NCBI GenBank assembly: GCA_000697475.1
Contig: JNEU01001154.1
Span: forward strand, 62,001 to 126,000
Length of the DNA: 64,000 nt
Source of the DNA: Lichtheimia corymbifera B2541
Lineage: Eukaryota > Mucoromycota > Mucoromycetes > Mucorales > Lichtheimiaceae
Direction of reading: 5' to 3'
Part shown: positions 35,728 to 48,900 of the stretch, piece after piece
Numbering within the stretch: position 1 is the first letter of the stretch
Layout of the letters: each line of letters starts with the position of its first letter
Program-made: the position numbers and the translations under genes
Notes under the pieces: model-generated
The model's database searches: none
Told to the model about the DNA's origin: nothing
Seen by the model: only the letters and a program-made list of their open reading frames with translations

Positions 35728-38066
35728 TTATGACACGTGAGGAGAAGAAGTTTGTTGTTGCTGTTGTTGTTGTTTTTGATGAGCAGCAAGTGCCATTTGC
35801 ATTGCCTTTCCTTGGTTTCCATTTACCACCGCTGCCATGTTTGCGGCAATCATGCCATTGGCCATAGCAACGGCTGCTTGCTGGGGTGTCATTTTTGTCC
35901 TGCTGTTTTGCCGTTTCATGGGTAATGACGATATGCCTTTTACTTGTGAATTGGTAGGCGTAACACTGGTGGGGCGAGTACCATTGACCCGAGCTTGTAA
36001 AGCATTGGCGTTTGTGCTGATGCTTGGCGTGGCAAAGGGGATGGTAACAAGGCTTCGGAGTTCAGTATCAGTGAGTAGCTGCATTCGTTGTTGTAGATTC
36101 CTAAATAACCGGGTGAGTCTTCCGAAACGTTTTCCCTTTTCTCTTTCTCTCGCTTCTTTCTTTGAACACTTACGTTTGGCCCATATCATCCATTTCCATG
36201 GTTTCTTCATCATCACTGGAGTCGTGGTCAAATTGATATCGTTCATAGGCGCTTTGCTGAAATGCTGATGGTGATTGTTGCTTGCCCCCTTTACCACCAC
36301 CTTCCAATGGTTGGATACGATGGCCAATACGATCGATAAACACACGACCACCACGACCAATACGCTTGCGAAAACGTACACGGCTTTTTTGTGGCGATAA
36401 AGATTGGAAGAATTGCTGTGGCAATGGCAACGGGAAGGGTTGATAAGGACACTAGATGACGATAAAAGATGTAAGCAAATGTTATAGTAACACAGGCAAT
36501 GATCATGATCGCTTACATAGGTGACATCTTCATAGCCAGCATCTTGCTCTCGTTTTCGTGCAAGCTCTGCCTCGATGGCCTGTTGTATGGGAGACTTTTC
36601 GTGGCGCAAGTCATCTCCTCGTTTGAGCTTGTTGAGGGGAATCTTGATAGTTGCACTAGGGATGACGTAGAATTACTGGTTAGTCATTCCTTGCTACAAA
36701 CATGTTGATGCAACCACAGTAACTAATATTGTAAACATACCCAGATGTACCAGCTTCAAGAGTCGTTTTACGTTTCTTCTTTGGCATAAGATCTTCATCT
36801 TCCTTGATACCCAACTGGCGTTGATATTCTCTTAGCTTGCATTTCTTATCAAAGACGGTGTGTTCAAGGACCAGCCCCTCTTTGCGGATCTTTTCTCGCC
36901 GCAGCACCATCTCAAGCAGGTTGCGTGCCATTTCCATTTCACTCCGTAACTTGCGTAGCCGCTCAAGTGATTGTTGATCGGTACGACGAGTCTTGCGTAC
37001 AGGCTTGGTTTCTCGTCGTCGAAAGCAGACATATGGATCAATCTCGCCCTTTTGTGTATCTTCATAACGTAAAGGAGCAATGATGGGGCGACCTTCATGT
37101 TCTCTTCGACGTGCTTGCCAATGTGTAAAAACAGATTCGAGCAAGGCTGACTTGTCAGATATCACCCCCTGAAACGCTGCATACGATGGGATCTGTGAAG
37201 AATCCTGAAGCTCAAATGTCAGCATTGATATGCTCTTGTCATCATGATTATATCCCTCCTCCCCACTATCTCAACTCCAGCACCGCACACAATGACCACC
37301 ACCAGCACCAAAAGTAAGTACCAAGTCCAAATGAGGCCAATGCTGATTGGCAGTAGTTTCATAGAGCCACATCATTTGCTCAAAGTTGTCCTCGGAAATA
37401 GGGTCGGCTGATGCTGCCTTGTTGTGTTCCTTCAAAAAGGCTTCATCCTCCTCATCCATCACGTAAGGACATCCAATGATATCTTCCACGGTAGATGAAA
37501 AGCGAATCAAGGTGGATGGTTCTTTGAAATGTTTGTTGTATAGATGATGATAGTTCTTCTCAGGAATTGTAGACGATGCATCTGGCGTGGGGATGTAACT
37601 TTCCACTTTGGCACCCGTGGTCACAGCCGCGTGATGCGCTGAAATTGCAGCTTGCAGATCATGCTACAAGGTAATGTGTATGTGTGTGAGAGAGATGAAG
37701 ACCATGTGATGTAAAATGGGGGAACAAAGAATGGGTGCACAATAGAAGTGTATTGTAAAATGAGCCACTCCCCCAAAAATTTTGAACGAGACGGGGGCAA
37801 GAATGAGATTTTTTGGTTGTATGGGTGCGGGTGTATGTGTGTACGTGTGTGCGTGTGTGTGTGTGTGTATGGGTGTGTGTGTGTGTGTGTGTGAATGTAT
37901 ATTGTTATATTACCTCTTCCTCCTCCTCTTTCTCCACGCCAGTCTCTATCTGTGGTACAGCACGCTGTACATTAGAGGCATCAGTGATGTCTGGTAGTTG
38001 GGATTCTTTGTAGACGGGAAGGGGGTGCTTGGGTGATAGCTTTTTCACTCGGAATCTGGAGACCAT
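35728..38066 (-). CDS. EPL1: Enhancer of polycomb-like EPL1 (NuA4 subunit)
   Basis: Six exons: 38066-37914, 37663-37322, 37204-36741, 36655-36517, 36451-36174 and 36100-35728 give 582 aa. The EPcA region (residues ~1-320) includes MVSRFRVKKLSPKHPLPVYK, YIPTPDASSTIPEKNY, EDIIGCPYVMDEEDEAFL, YVCFRRRETKPVRKTRRTD and the SLERLRKLRSEMEMARNLL helix. The middle has RVRFRKRIGRGGRVFIDRIG. The C-terminus is Gln-rich (HQKQQQQQQQTSSPHVS). Family members anchor the NuA4/Piccolo histone H4/H2A acetyltransferase on chromatin. Intron 1 contains a long (TG)n tract. Gene order and spacing are ordinary. Confidence 0.93.
37830..37894. repeat. (TG)n microsatellite in EPL1 intron 1
   Basis: TG-rich tract with interruptions, located just inside the intron downstream of exon 1 (donor at 37913). 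Such tracts are often variable and could alter intron length. Confidence 0.85.
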
Positions 38067-40665
38067 CTAGAATGGGGAGATGAGAATGATGAGCATGGTA
38101 GACCCTTGCCAATCACAGATGAGCTGGTTGTGAGGACCCCAAATACTCACCACGATAGCACTGAAGGCTTTCAGAACGGTTGTTTCTGTTGTAAGTTGTT
38201 TCCTTGTTTACAAAGAAAGGCAGTGAAAATTTCTCTTCCGTAGCCTTTTGGCTGTATAATCACTACTATAAACGCAAAGTGAAAACAAAATGACCTCCAG
38301 GCAGGTGACGCAACATCCAACACCCACTTTGATTGGACTATGTCTCATATATAGGGCACCTTCCCATGTGTTCTATATTACTCTACAATCAGCTCACCCT
38401 TCCCATTCCTCCTCACCTCATTATATTCATCGACCCCATTGCTACCATTCACTCAATAAACCTATCACATGCTATATCCTTGAGTCATCTTTTCCTCTAT
38501 AACATTAATTCTTGGCTATTCAACGTTGACTTTAAAATGATACCCAGCAACTTGGGTTCTCTATCATTGAATCAAATCGGCCCGACCAACCGCTGGCTAT
38601 AAGTGTGTACACATACACAACCACTCGGCGTTGCTACAAAACTCTAATTGTCATGGCGATCATATCTATCATTCGTGCCACCCGCGGTCGTTAGCATAAA
38701 AACCGGTTTTTTTTAATCACCGCGGTGCACTCCTTCTTTGACATAACTGGTTACATGTCAGTGATTTATAGACTATGGGACACAATGTGTATGCCAAATA
38801 GAATGAGGAGTGGTATGCATGTCAAAAACCTATATTTTCTCAGACTCTGCTACCTGCAGCAAGCCCAGCCATCGGAGCATGATCGGCAACATCCTCGTGC
38901 TCACAAACAAATCCTATAAAATGTGGCGTCTCGTTAATTGTTCCTTGGCTTCACCTCTTCTACTTTATGTCATTTTCACGATCATGATGTTCGTACATCC
39001 TATGATGAATGCTTGAGCTCTATTTCTTATGTTGTTGTTTCAAGAATAGGTACAGCAACAAGCTGCCTTGACTATTATCCCCTCGTGCTTATCATGTCGG
39101 CGGTGGAACGCAAATGAGATTGGATCTGTGTCAAGGATCATGTAAGTTGGAATGCCTCATAATTGCCATTATTTAAGCTGACCTTTTCAAATCATAGTAG
39201 TCCATGGACGTGTGATATCCACCGTCTGAAGCCGATGGTGATTGTTGCAAGGACACCGGCGCACTAAGATTGGCCAGTGCCAAATCCCATCATCAATGGG
39301 CCTGGCCGATACATAATGATGTATCATTTTCGTCGCCGGGCTGTGGCTATTTCTTGATATTGGCTCCCTTTGATTAGCCCGATAGCCATGATAACAGGTC
39401 TTCACATCCAACGTCTTGTATAAGGTTGATCAAACAATGCTTACGTACGCAGGAAATCGCTCAATAAACCCGTCCAAGTTTCAGGAACTATGCACCATGC
39501 TACTTTTAGATGCATGTTATTGTAGCACGACTAGTACAACAGCACATGACATGACCAAGGACCGCACACAAGAATAGATTCTTTCCAGAACATCTACTTA
39601 TCCATCGTTCCATCAACCAAATTTGTGCATTCCAAAATAAAGCCCTTTGCTACCAGCATACAATAGCCCAAACTTTTATTTATGATAACATTAATAAGGT
39701 TATTTAATACGCCACTTGACTATGATGCAATCCAGTCGCGAATATTCAATTTCATCTTTCACTCACTTGATTAGCTTCAATGAGACATGTAAAGGTGAAT
39801 AATCCTTGGTCTGATCCTCCAGGGGTAAGATTGAAACGTCCATGGTACCGAGCCTTATCGAATAACTACCTCCCCAAATTAGTATCTTTGCTTCCCAGAT
39901 TTGATTGTTGATGGTGAAAGTGTATGACGCAATTCACAGACGGTGTACGAGATACCAATTCTGCGGCTGATTCTTAAAACCCGATGTGCAGCGCAGCACA
40001 AGTTTCAATCGACTTCTATTTGAATAAGTCGTATACCTTTGATGGTTAACGTGGAAAGTGTTGATTATTTGGGGAGAATATTCAGCTCGGTGTTACCGAA
40101 GGTCTTGGTCTCTAACCTCCAACAATGGGTCATCCCAGTGGTACATCATGTGAACTAGAGGATTCGTTATCACCATTAGATAGTCGAAGGATACATGGCT
40201 ATTCTTAAGCTGCAGGTTATATAACCTGGAGATGGGTCATTGCCTCCAAGCGGGAGGTAAGCTGAAATGACGAGCCGTATCACGTTATTTGAAACAAAGG
40301 CAACCTTAGGTGGTCAGCTATGTTGTACTAATGCACAATATTGCAACTTTGGGGCATTATATATAGTGGAGGACGACAAGTTTATTTCATTGGATGATGA
40401 ATTTCCAGGTCATTATGGATGCTAAGCTGCTGTTGATAAAGCTGTGTTGTTGATCAATGCGCTTCCTTTGGCCATCATCACCAAGAAGGGGCAAGGAACT
40501 CATCCTATCTGCAAATGATCATAGGATGTCATACCAGGAGTAGAGTGGTGTGTATAATATTGACGGCATCTCTTGCATTGGTGGTGGTGCCAAGCATGAT
40601 ATCCCAGGTCGGGGTTGAGTGTTATCAGACAGCTTGCATTCCTTTCTTTTCTCTTCTTGACTAAC
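38067..40665. other. 2.6 kb intergenic region, no gene supported
   Basis: A leader-like stretch (TATATAGG at ~38348, CT-rich to 38530) leads only to a 21-codon ORF, so it may be a decayed gene start. No conserved ORF or repeat is visible in the rest. Confidence 0.4.
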
Positions 40666-41443
40666 ATGGATTTCTCGCCTTACCGACCTTCGCCAGACGA
40701 CGATCGAAGGAAACAACATGAACGGCAATCCAAAGGCAAATCACGTAGCAGCAAGTCAAACAGCAGCAATCGCTATGAACCAGTCTCCACTAATCCGACC
40801 ACAGCTGGTATTCCCGGTGGCGGTTTCTCCAGCTACCAAGCCGGCACAGACAACCCATCGCTATATGAACAAGGTTTCGGTGGCGAATCATCAGGTTTAC
40901 AGTCCAATGCTACAGTGCGTGTGAACAAGTACGAAACACGTTTACCTATACGAGTGGATATTGAAGCAGCCTTGACTTATATACTCGGGCCTATTACAGG
41001 TGAGACAAAACACGCACGCACCAACAAGAAGGACACTAACTAGATGATTCTATCTAGGCATCCTTTTCTTGATCCTTGAAACAAAGAATGATTACGTGCG
41101 ATTTCATGCATGGCAGGCAAGTAACGTGGTGGGACGGATCTTGGAGAAGGAAATACTGAAGATACGCACTATTATAGTCATCTGCTTTGTTTCTATCACT
41201 CATGTGCGTGCACTTTGTGTTGATGTTCATCTCCAGCGTATTATCATGGATGCTCTTTGCTATCGACATTTTACTCATTCTTGCCCTTGTGTAAGTCATT
41301 ATTGTGGATGAGGATTATGGATCATGGATGGTAGGCTTATGCATACGTTTAGGTATCGTGCCTATTTGGACGGAGCTTCATTAGAGCGGACAATGGTGCC
41401 TTACTTTGGACCACTGGCAGCTGAATGGGTCGACAGCGAATAA
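40666..41443 (+). CDS. DUF4870/Tic20-like small membrane protein
   Basis: Exons 40666-40999, 41058-41116, 41178-41290 and 41353-41443 give 198 aa. The N-terminal ~85 residues are polar (Ser/Arg/Asn-rich). The conserved part begins LPIRVDIEAALTYILGPITG, then LFLILETKNDYVRFHAWQ, SSALFLSLMCVHFVLMFISS, VLSWMLFAIDILLILALV and ends YRAYLDGASLERTMVPYFG with EWVDSE. This is the pattern of the fungal DUF4870 (Tic20/UPF0132-like) family with three or four TMs; function unknown. Exon 2 ends at a GC donor (CAG|GCAAGT) with ATAG acceptor at 41177; the GT alternatives break a conserved stretch. Confidence 0.88.
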
Positions 41444-41789
41444 TACCAGCCCTCACCTTGTTATCCAACGATGCATGCATCTATAGCATACGTTTACCAT
41501 TTTACCCCTTATCTCACATTGTATGTATCTAACAATGAAGAACTGCTTTATACTGGCTTGAAGGAGAAGGAATGGTTTGGGGAATACTGAAAATGTAAAG
41601 TTGAAAGGTGAAGAGGGGGATCAAAGGATGAAAGGGAAAGAGAGAATAAATATCATAGGAGACGCGTCTGCATATTACACATACAATAATGCTAACTTTT
41701 TTTGTTGTATAAATAAAAGAATGGCTGAAAAAGTCCTGTGTCGTCCAGCGACCTCGCTTTAGGGAAACTGGCGAGTGGACATTGACCAT
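41444..41789. other. Convergent intergenic region
   Basis: The 3' ends of the DUF4870-like and RhoGEF genes face each other here. AATAAA-type signals occur at 41646 and 41712. No gene is supported; the ORFs at 41529-41789 are antisense to AT-rich 3' sequence. Confidence 0.5.
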
Positions 41790-43749
41790 CTAGTTTCTCA
41801 AATCTTGTTTATCTTTTTCGCTGCTACCTGAGGATGATAGAGAGCGATTGTCTTTTCTTGGATGACCAGCTCGTCGTCGATTAGCTACCATAAAATTGGG
41901 TTAGAATGAATTCCACTGGTTTTACCATTATAGACAACTCACCCTTTGCTGCTGCAGCACGTGCAACACGATCCAATTCCTCAATTACTGATTGCAAATG
42001 TTTGAGCCACCGTTCTTGCTCGTCCTTGCTTTCCGTTTGCATGATATGTACCGAGCTGCTACCAACAAATGTTGTATTCAGAGTATCCACGCCTTGAATG
42101 GGAGATGTGATTTCAATGGAGGTATCATCAATGGGCTTGACACGGGCACGTTCGAGTGGTGCCATGCCTCGAAATTGCAGCAAGATGCGATTGCCTTCTT
42201 GTTTAGGTCGTACAAACACAAGCATGTCGGAAAACAAGATGTAGATTCGCTCTTCACTGCTACCGCCGCCACCCGAGGACTTTGAACCACCGGCCTGGAC
42301 ACGCGACATTGGGCTCTGTAACACGAGGCGTCGTTGTGCCTTGACACCAAATGGAGCTCCAACCAATGCTTGATGAATCATGAGCACTTGATCCACATTA
42401 TCAGCATCGTCAATTCTATATTACAAAGTAAGAATAAATTTTCCACATACACGTGTCAACAGATGGTCGAGAATCCTTACTTTTTCTTCATTTCTTCTGC
42501 AATGGCTTGCATACGATGCCTGCATTGGTTCAGTGCAACGTGGTCGGGGTGCATAGGAGATGTGGCATCGGCAAGTTTAGTCATCAATTGTGCATAGCGG
42601 CTAATGCATCCTGCTGGTGTTTGCAGTAATGATAGCAAGGTGGCACCTTTGACAGCTGGATTTTTGTGTGCGTTCTATAACAAGAAGGTCACGCATGTAA
42701 GTACAAATTTGGATTGAGATTGGGGTAACCTACATCAATGAACTTTTTGAAAGGCTGATAGCGGGTAAGTCGCTCATAAGTTGTAATCGCAAGACCGTAG
42801 TTGTCAAGATAAGCCTTGTATGCTTCCATACGAGTGAACTAAACCAAATATATCATTAGCCGCCATTAAAGCGCATGAACCCAATCTGCTATATCTTTTT
42901 GTTTTTTTTTTCTTACCCAGCTCTGAAACACGTCGGAAATAATCTGCGTAGGTCCCCAAATGCGCAAGCTATGAATTGTACCTGATCAGTGACTATTCCC
43001 AACATGTATAATTTGTTTCTTCCTTTCCATTCAACGTGTAACAAAGGGGGGGGAAAGATTTGATTACTTACCGCTCCTCTAAACTTGCAAGAATCTCTTG
43101 ATGAACCTGGACGATCTCATCAAAGTTGCCAAATAACCATCGAGTCTCTCGTTCGGTGCATACAAGTTTTTTCATTCCAAGGAAATTGAATGAGGATTGC
43201 TTGGCATCCTTTTGTAACGGTTCAATAAAGACTTGTTGTACCACTCTCAAGGATTCATAGTAGGCACGTTCCGAGGTGATCAATTGCTGAACTAATGTCT
43301 CTCGTCGTCGATGGTCCAGTTCTCGTTCTGTCAATGTGTGCGTGTATGTTTTAGCATGGGTTGGAATTACAGGTGGTACAAGGTAATGATACCATACCAA
43401 ACATGCCATCATCAATGTCATCATAGTTGAGACTATCGATAATGTCAAAGTGATCATCCGTGAGAATTTGTTGATGGCCAGGGGGTGCTGAAGAAGGCGG
43501 GCCTGGTGGAGGAGGTGGTGGTAGGGGTGCAGAAGCAAGATAGTGCTCGATGGATGCCGTCGTCATATTGCTGCTATCGCTAGGATAATAACGAACGGAT
43601 GAACTCGTATTACTGCTGCTGCTGGTTGTAGTTGTAGCCTGGCTGGATGCTCTACTAAGCCCTTTTTCCATACGTTCACGACGAGCAGCCGAGTTTTTAC
43701 GTAGAAAAGCTAGCGATGGGTGCCCATTGTCATCGACAGGTGCAGACAT
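41790..43749 (-). CDS. RhoGEF with DH-PH module
   Basis: Seven exons: 43749-43398, 43327-43072, 42968-42917, 42838-42734, 42674-42481, 42415-41943 and 41884-41790, giving 508 aa. Residues 1-115 are Ser/Thr-rich and hold a Pro stretch (PPPPPPGPPSSAPPGH). The DH domain (~residues 120-325) carries TLVQQLITSERAYYESL, VCTERETRWLFGNFDEIVQVH, LRIWGPTQIISDVFQSW and YGLAITTYERLTRYQPFKKF. The PH-like domain (~340-480) has RIYILFSDMLVFVRPKQEG and EQERWLKHLQSVIEELDRV. DH-PH modules catalyse GDP/GTP exchange on Rho-family GTPases such as Cdc42/Rho1. The C-terminus is short and polar. It is smaller than Rom2/Tus1-type GEFs and lacks the CNH domain. Confidence 0.9.
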
Positions 43750-45955
43750 GGCAATGTGAAAAGTGGGTCAATGACAAATGACAAGGAGCACGAGAGCAAT
43801 GAGAGAAGAAAAGGGGGGTTGGTGGTGGTGAGGGAAAGGAAGGAGAAAAGGCGGAAGAGAAATAACAAGCGTATACAACTCGATCAATGGAGGACAATGG
43901 CTTTCGCTTGTACAACATGATCCGACATCAAGGAGCCTATCGTTTTAGTAACCGATGCACAAGGTGCGGATGGCTGCACCAAATTTCTTTCCTTGTCCCC
44001 TTTCACACTTTTCCTTTTTAAACATGTTCCCACCCATCTTTTTCGTTTTCGTTTTCTGACGATCGATCGAATGCATAGTAGTACATGCACACTATATATC
44101 GAGATAGAGGATTACTTAGAATGCATTATCGTGTTCAAGAATGGGATAGCTATTAGTCATTCGTGTATATTTAACAGAGTACATCTGCCGATCCATCATC
44201 AACACTTGCTATCGACTGATCGTCGTCGTATGTCGTGCACGGTATTATTATTTACCCTGGTTGCATTGCGTTTCATTTGTCACGCTATATCCCACATTAT
44301 ATTGCCCTCCTTCCTTTGTCTTTCTGGGTATTTCTCATTTTTCTATCGCCGTCTTCTTCGTCTCAATGGGAAGCCACGTATATTTTATCTCCTTTTGAGC
44401 CATTGGGACACATACAATACACACCGCTATCGCTCAACGCGCACGATCCTCCTTTTTTCGCTTTTTTTTTGCAATCCCGCTAAAATCAATGTCAAGTGCC
44501 GAAAGCGTTGTTTCGCCATGACAACCCGCAGTCTTTGTCACACTCGGGTACAAAGTGACAAAGAGGCAACAACAACCAAAAGCAGCGTACCCAGCTCAAT
44601 ATACAACAAACCACGAGCAATTAGGCACCGCCTCATCCGGGGTACACCTGAACACGAGTAAATAGGTGGCACATCGAGGGACTCTAGAAGGACCCTGTGT
44701 ATTAGGTTTTTGGATGAACTCTAAAATTAACAACACATGCGGTGAGACAAACAATCTTCCGCTGCATATGCTCACCACTCTCTTGTCACTCGACCTATGC
44801 TCTGTCGTTGAACGCTTTTCTTACCTTACCACTCTAGTGGATCGGGTATTTTTTTGGTGTGTCGTTAACCGGGGGTTCGGAACATGTGCATTATCGTGCA
44901 TGTGCCAACACAATCGACTCATCCACCATTGTCTATTGGCATTGGTCGATGCGTTGATAAGGTTTATAACTTTTATTCTGGTTCACTGCTTTAATGGCCG
45001 AGTGACACAGAAGCATCGACAAGAATATTTACACACGTAAGCACTGTGCAATATGCTCGCTAGCATTCTACAAGGCCTAAGCCATTTCTCTCACGTTTTT
45101 TCTCATGAACAAAGTATGTAATATGCATGTTTGCCATGTGAGCACTGCAGCTGGTATAAATGTACCCTGCTTCACCCCCTGCATGTAACATATGGAACGC
45201 AAGCAGCAAGGTATCTAGCGATGGTTGTTTACCAGAACCAGGGCCCCATTAATCCTGTGTGCAAACGCTATGTGCCATGTATCACTCGATTATCTTAGAT
45301 CACGGGTGTACGGATGCCATGAGCTTGTGTTATAGGGACTAATCAACTATATTACTTGTGCCGAGGTACCGGTACCCCCATCAGAGATCTGTTGGGGTAT
45401 GTTTATATTATCCCATCCTACTAATATCCTTGCATGATAGATATCTATGTTGCTGCAGCGTACGTGTACAAACGATGTTAATATTACATATAGTAATCTC
45501 GATACTTGTGCCTGTATCCATATCACCGGTTCCAGTGTGTGCCTCGTCTACTTTCTCGGCAGGGAACACAAACAACAAGGTGCGTCAGGCACATATTGAA
45601 CATTTACCATTAGTCTTCAATAAAGCATTAGTGAGTATAACAAACGCTCATCCAAAATAGTTATGCACCATGCGGGCTCAATGCAATACTCAGCAACAGA
45701 ATGTCCTCTTGATAACCATTGGCCTTTTTGAATGTTGCCACGGATTGTCATTCCGCGCACCAGGGCGATCTAAAGCCCGCCCATTTTTGCCACCAAATGG
45801 ATCTGCCAGAAATTTCCACTCACCATCGAAGCATTCCTTAACGCCCATTTCATTCTGCTTTAACGTTGTCGTTGATCGCTACTCTAACGTAGGAATTACT
45901 TTAACGACGTGGTACAGTATTCATGCATCACTAATAAGAAACATTGTCCCCCTCA
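43750..45955. other. Intergenic; long ORF not supported
   Basis: A 222-codon plus-strand ORF at 43993-44661 overlaps the RhoGEF upstream region but has no domain, no codon pattern I trust and Phe/Ile-rich text consistent with pyrimidine-rich DNA. Likely promoter and non-coding. Confidence 0.35.
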
Positions 45956-48900
45956 ATATGTTGCAGAACCCACCCGTTTAAGACTTTGGTAGTGATTGAT
46001 ATAAATGCATCCATGCTCATCACTGAGAGTATTATCACAAGAAGCTCGCAGCTTATGCTGCTTAAGTAATCTCACGTAAAATGGGTGAAAGCAGCCTTTA
46101 CTTCTTTTGGGATTTGTTGCATACTCCGGGAGATCCAATTTCATCTTCACATTGCCAAATAAAAATAACAGCTAATCCTAAGTGCCCACTTGGACCGACT
46201 CCATCACTCCCTCGAGAAGGTACATGACACCCAATGCGCATAGAAAGCTGATCCACAAGAGCCAAACGACGCCAGCTACCACGGCTTGCATGAATGGATG
46301 TAAACAGGTTTGTCGCAGTGTGATCTAACCACACAGATACCCGCTGTTGGTTCCCAAGGCGATGGAAGACACGGGTCAACCCAATCCATATGATGATCGA
46401 ATAACCTTGCAAATGCCGGTACGTGCTTTTAAAACAGTGGAACGATACATGATCACCGAAAAACGATTGTGCAACGATTGAAGGCCGATGATGAGACGAA
46501 ATGCTGCTGCTACAATCCACCTTAAGGACGCGTGCTGCGGATAGGAATAATACTAATGAAATGGTGTCGGCTATATCCTTTGGAAGAAGAGCCTTGGAAA
46601 GTACGTGTTGTAAATAAGTTGTTTGTTGCGACGATCCATGTTCCAGTAAAGAAGCATTCAGCAGTGGGTGTAGGCCTTAATAATAAATGACATCAAGGAC
46701 AAATTGCTTGCAATGGTTCATCTACATAAAACGACACGCATCAGTATAAAGAATACTTAAATCCACGTGGAGCCCTTGTAACTATACTTACATCATTAGC
46801 ACCAGAAATGAATGAAATAACTGCGCCTCGGGCATGCATACAGCTTTCTTGCGATGTGATCAATATCTTGTTGCCAAGCTCCCTTCTTGTAGGCGATGGA
46901 AGTGAATACGCGAGACACCCTCTTAAAGAATAACAACCATCATCCACCACAAATAAAGCAGGACTCGGCTGAATAGCACATGTGAGGACGCTGACTTGTC
47001 CAAGGCATACGTACAGGAATTTGAAAAGTGATATTCAGATGATGAGGGACCAAGGAAAAAAACGGCTATGGCACCGATAGCAACCGTTGCTATGTCGATC
47101 CACCAATAAAAGGGGCGAGTTGCAGATAGCTAACTTCAAGGGCATTGCGCGGCATTTGACAATACAGTCATAAGATGGTCGAATATCCTAATGTCTCAGA
47201 GGTCGCTTGCTTAACTGCAGACGTATTCCATTAAAAAGACACGTAGCATTGTTGCTTGTTGCTAATGTGGTACATCCAACATAAGAGAAAGGTGCTGCAT
47301 GATACGCTTGAAAGCAAATGGGCAATAATGAGGACGACCAGAGAATCAAGTAATGTTGCTGGCACTAAAGACATGGATCCTGCTGCTCATTGCTGCGTCT
47401 TGCCCGTTGCTGATATGATCCACCGATAACACACGTGCGTACAGGATACTCCTTAAAGGATTGGCGACAACCTGAAAAGATGCATAGATGACTTTGGTAT
47501 CACTAACGACGGCGACGCTAACTTGCGTTGCTTGTTGCTGACATTGGTCCATCCATACAGTAAGAGACGTTGAATGGCAGACATGCATCAAAGGAATTGT
47601 CGGTAACCAGACACACCAGGAGATCGAAAGCTTGCTGACATCAAAGATATGCAAATTGTCCCTTGTTGCTGACGTGGTCGACCGTTGAGAGACCTTCATT
47701 CCAGGACGTCTACCGAAGTGCCGATAACAAGAAGCACCAGATCGTGGGATAAAGCTTGATATGACACCAACGATACGGATGCTGTTGCTTGTCGCTGATA
47801 AAATCCATGTGCATTGGTTGAAACTCTTCAAAGAAATCGCACGTTGCTTGGTAACGCACCACTAGAGATGAAATAAAGACTGACACCACCAAAAGATATA
47901 AACACTCTTCCCCATGGCTGACATGATTCATCTATAAAAGATGCACAGTAAACCAATTTTTCCAAACCCTCCAACAATACTTAGCAATCATAGCTGTAAT
48001 CCTGAGGACATGGATCCAAGATAGCTCATCTAGAAAGAGAATACATGTCAGCACAAAGTTTCAAAAGTCATTGGGATGATACATACTTGAAACTCGTAAT
48101 CATTGTGCAGTGATCCGCTAGAATTCCCGCCGCCAGAAACAATAATGATAAGAAAAGGGCACAATGCCAAAGAATGCCAAGGTACCAGTACTGCCTACTA
48201 GCCCCTCCCCGAAGGAAGCATGGCGCCAAAACACCGAATTTAACAGTGACCCATATGAGCCCTTCATCAGTCGACTTTGGCACCACCTGAGCCGTGGATC
48301 CGCACGCTGCAACTGTGGTGAGAGGATGCATTTGAATTGGGCTAAGCCCATAGCATCATGAGCACATGTGAAAGGGGCAACATGGTCTCCCCAAGGCAGC
48401 ACACAGTACAATGACATCCTGGACGTGCAGCCTTGATAATAATGGTATCGCCGAAAGAGGCTCTGCCACTGTATACCGTTTGGTAAGTTCACTTGCATTC
48501 AACCAATCCCAGAATGATGCACTGTACCTCTAGGTATTGCCAATACCATTATTTTCTGCAAATTGCCTGGTATTCATCCGATCCAGTGTGTGCTGCTGCT
48601 GTTTCCCTGTAAGGCACGTTAATCAGCCAGTCTTGATTTGTAGATCCAACACCATGCATACCATTGAGCCAACCATGCAGCGTTCTTGCTTTGAGATCCA
48701 TATCTTGTTGCTGCCAGAGGTACCCCTCATCCAACATGTCCAATCTACCATGAACGCATTGTAAGATAACAAGGAAAACCAATCTAAACGCGTCTTCTTG
48801 TCAACATACCCAAAGGCGGCAATGTAAAGACTTCTTGGTGCGGACAGCTTGGGAATGAACACACGCTCCACCCCATTAGATTTTGTATAAACGAGAGAAC

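Noticed and set aside
39187..39411. 74-aa minus ORF and others in 38-40.6 kb
   Set aside because: Short, without domain, leader or splice support.
43993..44661. 222-codon plus-strand ORF
   Set aside because: No domain, no conserved motif, pyrimidine-rich composition and location in the RhoGEF promoter region.
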